From Chitinophagales bacterium (lineage in GTDB: Bacteria; Bacteroidota; Bacteroidia; Chitinophagales; JADJOU01): a stretch of 64,000 bases of DNA. This document shows, piece after piece, positions 17,577 through 27,298 of this stretch. Positions within the stretch are counted from its first letter, which is position 1. Each line of letters begins with the position of its first letter. The notes below the pieces were generated by a model, which saw only the letters and a program-made list of their open reading frames with translations, had not been told where the DNA came from and ran no database searches. The DNA is taken from positions 1-64,000 of the forward strand of contig JAEUUY010000010.1 in assembly GCA_016787225.1 (NCBI GenBank), given 5' to 3'. A program made the position numbers and the translations under genes.

Positions 17577-18662
17577 CTAGAGGAATTTATCAAGTTTATC
17601 TCTTTTTAAGTCGGTCGTAAAGTTTTTTACTTCTTGCTCTTTGTCTAATTTCAAAATCATCAAGGCGTCCTTAGTATCCACGATACATTTTCCCTCTATA
17701 CCTTGCACAATAACTAGTTTACCCTTAGGGGCCACTATCAGATTATTACTTGCGTCATAAATCTTTACTAAATTATTTGTTGTGGCATTTCCTAAATAAT
17801 CTTTATCTAGGGATTCATAAATCGACGACCAAGAACCTAAATCTGACCATTCGAAATCAGCAGGAATTACATAGACATCAGAAGCTTTTTCCATCAAACC
17901 ATAGTCAATAGATATGTTGTTAAATTGACTATAAACATTATTCATAGCCACAGACTCTCTGACAGTATTGATATCTGCTAAAATGCTTTGAATTAACTCT
18001 CCCATTTCTGGAAGATACCTCTCAAAATTCTTCATGAATGTCTGAATATTCCATACAAAAATTCCTGCATTCCATAAGAAATCTCCAGACTTCAGAAATG
18101 TTCTAGCTAGCTCTTCGCTTGGTTTTTCAGTAAACGTCTTTACCTTTTTAAATAGGTTCGATTCATCTTCTACATATTGAATGTATCCGTAGCCTGTTGC
18201 AGGTTTATTTGGCTTTATACCAATAGTTACTAATGCACTCTTTCGTTCAACAAAACTAAATGAATTTAAAACGATAGCTTCGAATTTCTTTTCGCCTAAT
18301 ATAATATGATCGGAAGGAGCTATAAGAATATTCGCCCTTGGATTAATTTTACCTATTTTATAACAGGCATAGCCAATGCATGGTGCTGTATTTTTTCTTT
18401 CAGGCTCCAAGATTAGATTTTCAGGACTCAAATGTTCTAGCTGCTCCATGACTAATCCATAATACTCAATAGTAGTCACTACGTATATATTCTCAGATGG
18501 CACCATGGTTTTGAATCGATCAAAAGTCGATTGAATCAAGGTTTTGCCTGTATTTAATACATCGAGAAATTGTTTGGGTTTCGCCACTCTGCTTTGAGGC
18601 CAAAATCTACTTCCTATGCCTCCCGCCAAAATGACTACATAATTATTGTTTTGCTTTTTCAA
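17577..18662 (-). CDS. mannose-1-phosphate guanylyltransferase
   Basis: 361 residues. It makes GDP-mannose from mannose-1-phosphate and GTP for surface polysaccharides and glycans. The nucleotidyltransferase signature ILAGGIGSRFWPQSR with PKQFL is at about 11-33, with SDHII, ATGYGYIQ and FLWNAGIFVW further on, and EWSDLGSW near the C-terminus. Unlike ManC fusions it has no isomerase domain. It is directly followed by gldA, so sugar-nucleotide supply and the ABC transporter genes are probably co-transcribed. Confidence 0.93.
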   Translation of the reverse strand: MKKQNNNYVVILAGGIGSRFWPQSRVAKPKQFLDVLNTGKTLIQSTFDRFKTMVPSENIYVVTTIEYYGLVMEQLEHLSPENLILEPERKNTAPCIGYACYKIGKINPRANILIAPSDHIILGEKKFEAIVLNSFSFVERKSALVTIGIKPNKPATGYGYIQYVEDESNLFKKVKTFTEKPSEELARTFLKSGDFLWNAGIFVWNIQTFMKNFERYLPEMGELIQSILADINTVRESVAMNNVYSQFNNISIDYGLMEKASDVYVIPADFEWSDLGSWSSIYESLDKDYLGNATTNNLVKIYDASNNLIVAPKGKLVIVQGIEGKCIVDTKDALMILKLDKEQEVKNFTTDLKRDKLDKFL

Positions 18663-18690
18663 TCTCTTTCTTCACTTTCTTTAAGAGTCA

Positions 18691-18698
18691 CAAATATA
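18691..18698 (-). promoter_or_regulatory. -7 box TATATTTG of the guanylyltransferase-gldA-gldF run
   Basis: The minus strand reads TATATTTG, 28 nt upstream of the start codon. No clear -33 element was found. Confidence 0.45.
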
Positions 18699-18740
18699 CA
18701 ACAGAAATTCTTATAATTTTGAAAAAGGAAAACTAAATAT

Positions 18741-18772
18741 ATAAAAAATGGAGACCAAATAGGTCTCCATTT
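18741..18772 (-). terminator. intrinsic terminator after the 639-residue T9SS protein
   Basis: An 11 bp perfect stem (18746-18756 with 18762-18772, 5-nt loop) is followed on the minus strand by a run of six T and then TATATA. It lies 28 bp past the stop codon of the minus gene that ends at 18800. Confidence 0.85.
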
Positions 18773-18799
18773 AATTTTCCTATTTTAAAATAACAAAGC

Positions 18800-20719
18800 T
18801 TACTGCTTATCTACAATAATCTTTTTAATCATGCGATCCCCTTTACTATCTATTTCTATAAAGTAGATTCCATTTGGCGCACCCGATAAATCAATATGCC
18901 CATCTTTATTCGACACTAATTTATCTGCAGTGACTACTTTGCCTAACATATCTGTAACTTTGTAGGATATGCTTGTATTCAAATCATTTTGAATAAACAC
19001 TTTACCATCACGGACTGGGTTAGGGTAGACTTGAATATCATTGTCTATATTGTTAGAAATAGAGGCTCCACAACCTGGGGCTGTGGCTGATTTAACTACA
19101 ATGGTCTTAGTAACAGGCCCAACATTACAAGCTCCAAAACTAGATGTAACATTTATCTGTACATTTCCAGCAGCAGGGAATTTATATCCTGTAGGAACCG
19201 TAGCTGTAGAAATCTGAGTAGCTCCATTTCTCCAAACATACTTCCAATCAAGTTTAGATGAACTATTCGTAAATGTAACATCTTTATTTACACATGGAGA
19301 AGCAGGATCTACTGAAAAGTCCATAACGTTCGTATCAGATGTATTTAAATTAACATTGGCTGTAGCGGTGACTGAACAAAAAGCATTTGATACTGTGACC
19401 GTATACGCACCTGAAGTAACTTTATTTGTAGTGGCGGTAGTTGAAGCTCCTTTACTCCATGCATAAGTTTTCGGAATTGTACCACCCCCAGTAACTGTAA
19501 CTGTTAAGTTTTGGTTGGTATCAGCACAACTTGTCAATGTTTTATTAGCCATTGTTGCAGACATTGAAAAAGACTCGATTACAGTAGTAGCAGTTTTAGG
19601 ATTGGAACCGTCAGTAACCGTAACGGTGTAGGTCACATTTGCGTTTCCTACAGTGGCTATTGGATTCGCTATGTTAGTAGCACTAAGACCTGTGGCAGGA
19701 GACCATGTATAAGTAACTGGCCCACTATAGCCTGTGGCAGTGACATTTAATTGAACTTGAGCATCTTTACAGACCTGCTGATAACTTTGGGCCTTAGTTA
19801 TACTAATATTTGGCTCTACTACAGCAGATATATAAGGATAAATTAGCCAATTTTGAACATAAAACTTCTTACAAGTCTCTGTTGTATTTAAATCGCCACT
19901 ATTCCATAAGGATAGTCTATAGGGATTACCAGTGGTAGGTTTTACAACATGTGATGAGTGCGAATATCCATAACTTGTTTGGAGAGCAAATCCGTCACCA
20001 TTAGTACCACAATTTGTGCTATAGGTGGCAATGCCTCTTACGTTGTTTTCTATATGTCCTACAAACTTAACTTTCACTAAAAACCCATTTCCTTTCGACA
20101 AGGTAGTTTGTTTTCTATACATATAGGTATCAATATCTGTAGCATTCTTTAAAATCACTGTATCAGAACTAGCCAATCTCACACCCGTGATATCTTGTTT
20201 GAAACCTGTACTAGGATTAACTCCATAATTGAACGAGTCTTCATAAACAAAAATATAAAGCGTGTCATCTTGAGAAGTATTGTTTCGTGTATAAATCAAT
20301 ACCGGATTTATAGAATCAATTGTAATAGTAGAACTATCAATATTAATATTTCTAATAACGTTATTATTGTCTAGGTAGGATAACTGCCAAAAACCTTGAA
20401 TAATGCCTACCGAATTAAAAGCAGCAGGGGTGTTAGGTAGGGTAAGCGTATCATACTTGCTATTGGTAGACCAACCATAACCTTTTTCAAAAATACCTTG
20501 ACTATATGATTTCTGTATACTATCACAAGTTGGGTAATTCATCATAAACTTCTCGGTGGAAGATCTTGGTTTTAATTGCTTTTTATAATTTTCATTAATC
20601 GCTAGCCTAGCTTTAATTTTTGCAATATCTAAGTCCGTCAAATTGCTTAAAGGCGGTAAATCCTGCCCAAAAACAGTCAAACTAATAAGGCTGATTGTTA
20701 AAAGTAAAATTTTCTTCAT
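18800..20719 (-). CDS. secreted protein with Ig/PKD-like repeats and T9SS sorting domain
   Basis: 639 residues. A signal peptide (about 1-18, ending TVFGQ) is followed by a unique N-terminal half of unknown function (about 20-300) that contains a CGTNGDGFALQTSYG segment. Repeated Ig/PKD-like domains follow (TYTWSPATGLSA, TYAWSKGASTTAT, WKYVWRNGATQIS). The T9SS type A sorting domain closes the protein (VYPNPVRDGKVFIQ, APNGIYFIEI). It is expected to pass the outer membrane by T9SS and to lose its tail on the way. It has its own terminator and -7 box, so it is monocistronic. Confidence 0.85.
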   Translation of the reverse strand: MKKILLLTISLISLTVFGQDLPPLSNLTDLDIAKIKARLAINENYKKQLKPRSSTEKFMMNYPTCDSIQKSYSQGIFEKGYGWSTNSKYDTLTLPNTPAAFNSVGIIQGFWQLSYLDNNNVIRNINIDSSTITIDSINPVLIYTRNNTSQDDTLYIFVYEDSFNYGVNPSTGFKQDITGVRLASSDTVILKNATDIDTYMYRKQTTLSKGNGFLVKVKFVGHIENNVRGIATYSTNCGTNGDGFALQTSYGYSHSSHVVKPTTGNPYRLSLWNSGDLNTTETCKKFYVQNWLIYPYISAVVEPNISITKAQSYQQVCKDAQVQLNVTATGYSGPVTYTWSPATGLSATNIANPIATVGNANVTYTVTVTDGSNPKTATTVIESFSMSATMANKTLTSCADTNQNLTVTVTGGGTIPKTYAWSKGASTTATTNKVTSGAYTVTVSNAFCSVTATANVNLNTSDTNVMDFSVDPASPCVNKDVTFTNSSSKLDWKYVWRNGATQISTATVPTGYKFPAAGNVQINVTSSFGACNVGPVTKTIVVKSATAPGCGASISNNIDNDIQVYPNPVRDGKVFIQNDLNTSISYKVTDMLGKVVTADKLVSNKDGHIDLSGAPNGIYFIEIDSKGDRMIKKIIVDKQ

Positions 20720-20748
20720 TTCTTATTTATTTTATTAAATGTAAAACG

Positions 20749-20756
20749 CAAATGTA
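20749..20756 (-). promoter_or_regulatory. -7 box TACATTTG of the 639-residue T9SS protein
   Basis: TACATTTG on the minus strand, 29 nt upstream of the start codon. Confidence 0.45.
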
Positions 20757-20789
20757 TGAATAATTATATTAAAAAAAGAGAGATTTTGT

Positions 20790-21341
20790 TTAAATTTTGT
20801 TGCAGAATCTACATCTAGGTTCGTACTCCCCTTTTTCTCCAAGTAAGATAGTAGAGTTGACCTTTACTAGTCTGTGGCTAAAAAGCGCTGGTTCTCCGCA
20901 TTGCATGCAGACAGCATGTACCTTATCGACCTCATCTGCGATAGCCATAAGTGCTGGCATTACTCCAAATGGTTTTCCCAGATAATCCATGTCTAAGCCT
21001 GCAATTACTATTCTTATTCCTTTGGCTGCCAATTTATTGCATACCTCTGGAAGATTCTCATCGAAAAACTGAGCCTCGTCAATACCGATAACATCTTTAT
21101 CTTCCCCAAGTAATAAGATAGATTCAGAGTTAGAAACTGCTAAAGAAGGTATTTTCTGATTCGAATGCGACACGACCTCACTTTCACTATATCGAGTATC
21201 TAATATGGGCTTGAAAATCTCCACCTGCTTTTTGGCTATTATAGCCCGATTCAATCTTCGAATTAACTCCTCTGTTTTACCAGAAAACATGGAACCACAA
21301 ATTACTTCTATTCTTCCATGAAAATTTCCGTTTCTTTGCAC
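20790..21341 (-). CDS. tdk: thymidine kinase
   Basis: 183 residues, type II thymidine kinase of the salvage pathway (thymidine + ATP to dTMP). P-loop [14 protein letters not shown] at about 16-29, Walker-B-like [11 protein letters not shown], the lid [15 protein letters not shown], and a zinc ribbon of four cysteines (CMQCG near 145 and CRFC at the C-terminus). Length is normal. Confidence 0.96.
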   Translation of the reverse strand: MQRNGNFHGRIEVICGSMFSGKTEELIRRLNRAIIAKKQVEIFKPILDTRYSESEVVSHSNQKIPSLAVSNSESILLLGEDKDVIGIDEAQFFDENLPEVCNKLAAKGIRIVIAGLDMDYLGKPFGVMPALMAIADEVDKVHAVCMQCGEPALFSHRLVKVNSTILLGEKGEYEPRCRFCNKI

Positions 21342-21384
21342 TAAATGAATATTTTAGAGCAATAATACAATAATTATCGAATCT

Positions 21385-22287
21385 ATGAGTAATAATTCTG
21401 AAATCTCAATTGACGATTTAATTAAAAGAATTTACAAGTCCTATGTAGAAATTAAAGTAGGTGAGTTTAGAGAAATAGATCGCGACCTGTTACTCAGTGA
21501 TATTGGACTATTGTACACGAGTATAAAAAATCTTTATCCATCGAATGAAATACCTGCCATTGAGTTTGATCTTAGTCAAAAAGCGCCTAGTATAGAAATT
21601 GAAAATAGTAAAACTAAATCAGATTTCAAAGCAGAATCTATTGATAAAAATGAAGATATCCGCGAAGGAATAGATGATTCAAAGAAAAATGTAAGCGTGG
21701 AAGAAAACCAAATTCCAACAAAAGAAGAAAAAACAACCGTAATTGATCTTTCTATATTTGAAGATGCTGAGCAATTGACAACAAATGAAACAATGGATTC
21801 GAACCTCGTTGATCGGAAATCTGACAATACGAGTAGTCCTGTTTTAAAAGGATTCCAATCAGAAGTTAAACCCACTGAACAAAAACTTCAAGACCTGCAA
21901 AGTGTGCCAAAAGTAGTCAATTTGGAATCTGAAAAAGAATCAATAAAAAAGGTTGAACTCAAATCTAATATAGAAGAGGTAATAGAGAATGATAAAAAGA
22001 GCAAAAGCGACATTATGGACTTTTTGCATCACGATGATAAAAAAACTACCCGAGACATTTATAGTTTTTTAGACTTGAATACACGTATAGGTTTGATAGA
22101 ACTATTTTTTAAGGGGAATTCTATGGAGTTAACAGAATGTCTTGTATGGCTAAATAAGCTCGATACCAAAGAGGCTTGTATGAAAGTTATAGATAAGTTT
22201 GCGGTGAGATTCGGCGTAGACAAAACGGAGGATATCTACAAACAGTTCGTAGGTCTAGTAGATAGAAAGCTAGATTACAGCAAATAA
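21385..22287 (+). CDS. hypothetical protein with long charged linker
   Basis: 300 residues. A folded N-terminus (about 1-60) is followed by a highly charged, probably disordered stretch (about 65-215, rich in Glu, Lys, Ser). A conserved-looking helical C-terminus (about 220-300) contains DLNTRIGLIELFFKGNSMEL and a repeat of leucine/aromatic positions. I recognise this only as a Bacteroidota-type conserved protein of unknown function. It is divergent from tdk with 43 bp between the start codons. Confidence 0.75.
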   Translation: MSNNSEISIDDLIKRIYKSYVEIKVGEFREIDRDLLLSDIGLLYTSIKNLYPSNEIPAIEFDLSQKAPSIEIENSKTKSDFKAESIDKNEDIREGIDDSKKNVSVEENQIPTKEEKTTVIDLSIFEDAEQLTTNETMDSNLVDRKSDNTSSPVLKGFQSEVKPTEQKLQDLQSVPKVVNLESEKESIKKVELKSNIEEVIENDKKSKSDIMDFLHHDDKKTTRDIYSFLDLNTRIGLIELFFKGNSMELTECLVWLNKLDTKEACMKVIDKFAVRFGVDKTEDIYKQFVGLVDRKLDYSK

Positions 22288-22290
22288 TAG

Positions 22291-23223
22291 CTAATGTTTA
22301 CTAGCTAGATAGCGTTCTGCTTCTAGCGCAGCCATACATCCAGTACCCGCAGCTGTAACTGCTTGTCTATAATTTCTATCCATGACATCCCCACAAGCGA
22401 ATACCCCTTCTACATTCGTTTTTGTAGTTCCAGGAATCACTTTTATATAGCCATCATTATCTGTTTCTACATATTTGGAGAATATCTGTGATTGTGGAGT
22501 ATGGCCTATAGCTACAAAGAATCCTGTAATCGGTATTTCTTGCAGACTGCCGTCTTTGGTGTTTTTTATTCTTACAGCTTCTACGACCTTATCGCCTAGA
22601 ATTTCATCCGTTTCACTATTCCAGTAAACTTTGATATTCGAAGTTCTTAATACGCGGTCTTGCATAATCTTACTTGCTCTCATTTGATCCCTTCGAATCA
22701 ACATATGCACGGTCGTACATAATTTTGAGAGATAAAGGGCCTCTTCACAGGCACTATCCCCTGCTCCCACAATAGCTACCTCCTGACCTCTATAAAAGAA
22801 GCCATCACAGACTGCGCAAGCAGAAACACCGCTGCCATTTAATCTTTGTTCAGAAGGAATCCCTAACCATTTGGCAGTAGCTCCAGTGGATATAATTACG
22901 GTCTGAGCCGATATCTCTTCACCTTTTTCATTTTTGCAAATATAAGGTGGTTTACCAGAAGAAAAATCTACCTCCGTAATTAACCCTGGTCGAATATCAG
23001 CATCAAATCGCTTAGCCTGATCATAAAGTTCTTTCATCATTTCTGGTCCTTGAATTCCATGAGGATAACCAGGAAAATTCTCCACTTCATTCGTTGTCAT
23101 TAACTGACCTCCAGGCTCAAGGCCTTGATACATTAATGGTTTTAAATTAGCCCTCGAAGCATAAATAGCAGCAGTATAACCAGCTGGACCTGAACCAATA
23201 ATTAAGCATTCCGTTTCTATCAT
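22291..23223 (-). CDS. trxB: thioredoxin-disulfide reductase
   Basis: 310 residues. An FAD- and NADPH-dependent flavoenzyme that reduces thioredoxin. FAD motif GSGPAGYTAA at about 8-17, redox pair CAVC at about 136-139, NADPH motif GAGDSACEEA, and GVFACGDVMDRNYRQA for the second FAD contact. Converges with the preceding plus gene, with only 3 bp between stops. Confidence 0.96.
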   Translation of the reverse strand: MIETECLIIGSGPAGYTAAIYASRANLKPLMYQGLEPGGQLMTTNEVENFPGYPHGIQGPEMMKELYDQAKRFDADIRPGLITEVDFSSGKPPYICKNEKGEEISAQTVIISTGATAKWLGIPSEQRLNGSGVSACAVCDGFFYRGQEVAIVGAGDSACEEALYLSKLCTTVHMLIRRDQMRASKIMQDRVLRTSNIKVYWNSETDEILGDKVVEAVRIKNTKDGSLQEIPITGFFVAIGHTPQSQIFSKYVETDNDGYIKVIPGTTKTNVEGVFACGDVMDRNYRQAVTAAGTGCMAALEAERYLASKH

Positions 23224-23325
23224 GATAAATATTTAATATAAATTGTTTTTAGTTTCGGTTTTTGAACAAACAAACCACGAAATTAGTTCGATATTAATTA
23301 TTTTTACGACAAGTTACAAACAGCT

Positions 23326-23829
23326 ATGTTGAAAAATCCAAATATTGGAGATCGAGTTAAATGGATAAATCAATCATGGAGAGGTACTATACTAGAACTC
23401 CAAGGGCAAAGAGCTAGAGTTCTATTGAATGATGGATTTGAAGAATGGGAACAAATTTCAAAATTAACCTCGGAAAACGAAATTATAGATTTAGATAAAA
23501 TTCATGATAGTAAAAATGAAATAACACATATTGAATCGAGACCTTTAAAGATTTCAGAGATAGACCTACATATTGAAAACCTTTTCGTTCATTGGAAAAA
23601 AATCCCAAAGGAAAAGATTTTAGAAATGCAAATTCAGGCATTTCAGGAAGAATTTCATGCATGTTATAGAAATTCAGATGAGCTTATAGTTATTCACGGC
23701 AAAGGAAGTGGAATTCTAAAAGAAAACATATTAAGAATACTTCAAGAACAAAAACAAATAAGTTATGAGGCTATGCAGGATGGTAAATATAAGCATGCAG
23801 CCATCAAGATTTGTTTTCATAAAACTTAA
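23326..23829 (+). CDS. small Smr-domain protein with N-terminal SH3-like segment (DUF2027-like)
   Basis: 167 residues. The N-terminus (about 1-50) reads as a small beta domain (GDRVKWINQSWRGTILELQG). After a linker, the Smr-type region begins at about 80 with EIDLHIENL and contains the hallmark VIHGKGSGILKENI and a C-terminal strand (YKHAAIKICFH). Smr domains bind or cut nucleic acids, including at stalled ribosomes; the role of this Bacteroidota form is not established. Confidence 0.82.
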   Translation: MLKNPNIGDRVKWINQSWRGTILELQGQRARVLLNDGFEEWEQISKLTSENEIIDLDKIHDSKNEITHIESRPLKISEIDLHIENLFVHWKKIPKEKILEMQIQAFQEEFHACYRNSDELIVIHGKGSGILKENILRILQEQKQISYEAMQDGKYKHAAIKICFHKT

Positions 23830-23933
23830 TGCTGAATTGTCTATTACGTAGTCAACTATTTGTGTGACCATGTTTTATGACTACTTCTTTTTATTTAAAC
23901 TATCTAATTAATTTATTGAAGAAAAATAATCTG

Positions 23934-23941
23934 TACCTTTG
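23934..23941 (+). promoter_or_regulatory. -7 box TACCTTTG of the DUF4340-like gene
   Basis: TACCTTTG, 45 nt upstream of the TTG start at 23987. A TTG at 23916-23918 would give a slightly short 15 bp spacer. Confidence 0.45.
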
Positions 23942-23986
23942 TTCCTATCAAGCAAGAATTGATCACATTATAAAATACAAGTCAAG

Positions 23987-25012
23987 TTGAAAAAAAATCT
24001 ATCCTTAATTATTGTAGTGCTGAGCTTAATAGGTGTATTAGCTTATCTTAAATACACAAAATCTAAATCAAATTTTGAAGAAACTGTATTTAATATATCC
24101 GATATCAGTACTATTGGACAAATAATTATAGCGGACAAGCAAGGTAATAAAACAGTAATTACAAAAACTGACAAAAAATGGAAGGTTAATGATAGTATTT
24201 ATGCTGATCACGATAAAATGATAATCTTGTTAAATACTCTAAATAAACTTCAAATTGAAATGCCCGTAGGCGACTCCATGAGAAAAATAGCCATTCAGGA
24301 TTTAAGAACATTAGGCAAGGAAATTAAAATTCTTGATAAAGAGGGGAATGAACTAAAAAACTTTTTTGTAGGTAGTCAAATGGGGAGTGGAAATAACATG
24401 ATATTGAGCGAAAATGGCATAGTTTCAGCTGATCCATATCTAGTGAGAATACCGGGAATTAAATCGATAGATTTGAAACACCGATTTCCTGCTAACCCGG
24501 ACGCATGGTATAGTAAAGAAGTGTTTTCTACACCCATTGATAAAATAAAAACAATCGTGGTAAACTTTCATGATCGACCACAATTTTCTTTTCGGCTGAC
24601 AAAAGATGAAGATCTAGTGAAAATAGACCCATTTATAGATTCTATAAAAATTAATAAACCATTGAATAAAGAACATGTTATCCAATTTCTCTTAGAGTTT
24701 GAATCCAAAAATTTTGAAGGGAGAATTAAGAATGACAGTGCTATAAACTATATCAAAAAAGCTAAACCTGACTATACAATAGAGATTGTAGATGTATTGA
24801 ATGAGAAACGTTTTATCCAAATTTTTAGAATGCCTTCTACTTTTAACAATATGGAACTAGATGTGGCAGTAGATGCCGCTGGGAAAAAACTTCCGTTTAA
24901 CATCAATAAATATTGGGCATATAATTCATACACGAAGGAATATGTAATCGCCCAGCATTATGTGTTTGGTCCAACTTTGGTGCCCTATAGTTATTTTTTT
25001 GAAGATAAATAA
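23987..25012 (+). CDS. DUF4340-like membrane-anchored protein
   Basis: 341 residues with one N-terminal transmembrane segment (about 4-24) and the rest presumably outside the inner membrane. The pattern VITKTDKKWKVNDSIYADHD with a following leucine-rich helix resembles DUF4340, which often accompanies GldG-type ABC transporter auxiliary proteins. The start is TTG at 23987, directly followed by Lys-Lys-Asn and the hydrophobic segment; no ATG fits as well. The gene stands alone 150 bp after the Smr gene. Confidence 0.7.
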   Translation: MKKNLSLIIVVLSLIGVLAYLKYTKSKSNFEETVFNISDISTIGQIIIADKQGNKTVITKTDKKWKVNDSIYADHDKMIILLNTLNKLQIEMPVGDSMRKIAIQDLRTLGKEIKILDKEGNELKNFFVGSQMGSGNNMILSENGIVSADPYLVRIPGIKSIDLKHRFPANPDAWYSKEVFSTPIDKIKTIVVNFHDRPQFSFRLTKDEDLVKIDPFIDSIKINKPLNKEHVIQFLLEFESKNFEGRIKNDSAINYIKKAKPDYTIEIVDVLNEKRFIQIFRMPSTFNNMELDVAVDAAGKKLPFNINKYWAYNSYTKEYVIAQHYVFGPTLVPYSYFFEDK

Positions 25013-25043
25013 TTGTTAAGATAAGGGATTATAATTCAGAACT

Positions 25044-25955
25044 TTATTTCTTGTAAACAATATTATCTGAATCCAATTCGATAATATTGAGATAAGTATC
25101 CATATCTGATTCAATACGATTCACTTCACCTGAACTATCAATATAGAATGGTTTATAACCCCAGTCCTGTAATAACTGATGAGCTTTTTTATGATTTATA
25201 TTACCTCTGTATGAGGCAGCAAATTCCATGACAATCAAAGGAGAATTCGTAGATATAAAAGACCGAAGACCCTTTAATACAGCGTATTCTGCTCCTTCTA
25301 CATCTATTTTTACTACACGAGGTATTACATCCAATGATTGAATCAAAGTATCTCCTTTCTTTCCTTCGATAACGTGTTTGATAATTTTACCCTTATCATA
25401 CCACTTTTGATTAGAATATTGTTCTAACTCAAAAGTGTTATATTCAGAATAATAAGTTGGGAACTCATAGAATTCAATTTTTTCATCTGAATCTGTCAAA
25501 GCGCAATGAAATAAATCGACATTACCTAAATCTTTACAATTGGTTTCTAGGACTTGATAGGTCTTCGTAGATGGCTCAATAGAATATACTTTGCCAGCCT
25601 CAAGTAAATGACTTGCTAGCATGGTGAAGTAACCGTAATGCGCACCTATATCTAGAAAACAACTATCATTTTTCAATTCATTCACCAAAAATATAGCTAA
25701 ACGTATCTCTGAATCATGTGTCTTACCACCTGATAAATAAATATCAATAGAAGCAGGTAGAACAATATGTATATTTTGACCCCAAAAGGTCTTAACAGAG
25801 GTTTTAAAAGTAAAATCGCCTAGTGATGGCAGCACTCGGGAATAGATAATGGAAATTAGGTAACGAATTGGATTATGCAAAAAACGATTTGCTTTAGAAG
25901 TTTCTGCGAAAGTTTTTATTCGCTTCAATTCAGAAATTAATTCTGCTCGATTCAT
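25044..25955 (-). CDS. FkbM family methyltransferase
   Basis: 303 residues. A class I SAM-binding core is visible from about 95 (CFLDIGAHYGYFTMLA, then VYSIEPSTKTYQVLETNC), with VVKIDVEGAEYAVLKG, the FkbM hallmark, at about 215-230. Members methylate sugars or other small hydroxyl-bearing groups, and this one probably modifies a surface glycan. It is the last gene of the rsmG-mtaB run, 23 bp after mtaB. Confidence 0.88.
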   Translation of the reverse strand: MNRAELISELKRIKTFAETSKANRFLHNPIRYLISIIYSRVLPSLGDFTFKTSVKTFWGQNIHIVLPASIDIYLSGGKTHDSEIRLAIFLVNELKNDSCFLDIGAHYGYFTMLASHLLEAGKVYSIEPSTKTYQVLETNCKDLGNVDLFHCALTDSDEKIEFYEFPTYYSEYNTFELEQYSNQKWYDKGKIIKHVIEGKKGDTLIQSLDVIPRVVKIDVEGAEYAVLKGLRSFISTNSPLIVMEFAASYRGNINHKKAHQLLQDWGYKPFYIDSSGEVNRIESDMDTYLNIIELDSDNIVYKK

Positions 25956-25978
25956 TGATTTTTTTTAAACAGAGTGAA

Positions 25979-27298
25979 TCAAATAAATCTACCTTCAGTA
26001 AATAAAAATGGACTCAACTTTTCTATTTGAAAGTTCGAAACTTTACCAACTTTAGATGCATCATAGTTTGTACGAACACGTATATAGTTATTAGTATATC
26101 CATTCATAAATCCATTATCGTTTTCATGCTCGAAAAGCACTGGGTAAAGACTACCTAAATGATCAGAATAAAATTTATTTTTCAATTTATCTGATAAAAT
26201 TCTCAAACGTTTATTGCGCGCTCTTCGAATCTCCATAGGTATAAAGGAATCTGATTTTACTGCTCTGGTATTGGCGCGCTCAGAATATGTAAACACGTGT
26301 AGGTATGATACTGGTAGAGATTGAATGAATATATAACTCTCCTCGAAAAATTCATCAGTTTCTTCTGGATAACCTACAATAACATCCACGCCTATACAGG
26401 CATGAGGCATCTTATCTTTGATATGCTCAATTTTATTGCGATAGAAATTTGAATCATATTTTCGCTGCATACTCACTAGCATAGCATCGGAGCCGCTTTG
26501 CAATGGTATATGAAAATGTGGCATGAATACATCGCTCTCTGCCACTAAGTCAATGATATCATTTGTCAATAAATTAGGTTCAATAGAAGAAACGCGCACA
26601 CGTATCCCCCTTCCTTTATAAGCCGTATCAATAGCCTTGACCAAATCAAAAAAAGTCTCATTTGTTCTTTTCTTACCATCTGTGGTTTTTCCAAAATCAC
26701 CTGTATTGACACCTGTTAACACTATCTCTTGTACACCAGTTTTTACAGCTTGATCAAAAACCAAAAGTGTCTTTTCGATAGATTGACTCCGACTTCTACC
26801 CCGCGCTAATGGGATAGTACAAAAGGTACAGAAATAATCGCAACCATCCTGCACTTTGAGAAACGTTCTCGTTCGATCTCCACTAGAAAAAGACGGCACA
26901 AACTCATTGATTTCTTTTATATCCTCTGCTTTAACTATGGCTGCACCTTTATCTATCTGATCAATATTTTCTAGCAAATTAAATTTCTCACTTGCGCCTA
27001 AAACCATATCTACACCTTCAATTTCAGCGATTTCTTTCGGTTTTAACTGAGCATAACAACCTATGATAATCACTTTAGAATCTGGTGCAGTTCTTTTAAT
27101 TTTCCGAACGATATATCGGCACTCCTTATCAGCATTTTCTGTCACTGAGCAGGTATTCACGACATAGACATCCGCTTGTTCACTGATATCGACACGCTGA
27201 AAACCTGCATCTATAGCTTCATTAGCGAGACTAGATGTTTCAGAGAAGTTTAGCTTACAGCCCAGCGTATGAAATGCTATTTTTTGTTGTGTACTCAT
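25979..27298 (-). CDS. mtaB: tRNA t6A37 methylthiotransferase MtaB
   Basis: 439 residues. A radical-SAM enzyme with two Fe-S clusters that converts t6A37 to ms2t6A37 in tRNA. The N-terminal UPF0004 domain has HTLGCKLNFSE, VVNTCSVT and IIGCYAQ, with cysteines for the auxiliary cluster. The radical-SAM CxxxCxxC is CDYFCTFC (about 152-159). TRAM-like C-terminus. The HTLGCKLN opening separates it from MiaB and RimO. It starts one base before the stop region of the DUF389-like gene, so the two are coupled. Confidence 0.94.
   Translation of the reverse strand: MSTQQKIAFHTLGCKLNFSETSSLANEAIDAGFQRVDISEQADVYVVNTCSVTENADKECRYIVRKIKRTAPDSKVIIIGCYAQLKPKEIAEIEGVDMVLGASEKFNLLENIDQIDKGAAIVKAEDIKEINEFVPSFSSGDRTRTFLKVQDGCDYFCTFCTIPLARGRSRSQSIEKTLLVFDQAVKTGVQEIVLTGVNTGDFGKTTDGKKRTNETFFDLVKAIDTAYKGRGIRVRVSSIEPNLLTNDIIDLVAESDVFMPHFHIPLQSGSDAMLVSMQRKYDSNFYRNKIEHIKDKMPHACIGVDVIVGYPEETDEFFEESYIFIQSLPVSYLHVFTYSERANTRAVKSDSFIPMEIRRARNKRLRILSDKLKNKFYSDHLGSLYPVLFEHENDNGFMNGYTNNYIRVRTNYDASKVGKVSNFQIEKLSPFLFTEGRFI

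Noticed and set aside
23848-23896. GTAGTCA/TGACTAC hairpin with T-rich tail after the Smr gene
   Set aside because: The stem is only 7 bp with a 23-nt loop, and an alternative shorter pairing exists. Too weak to call a terminator.
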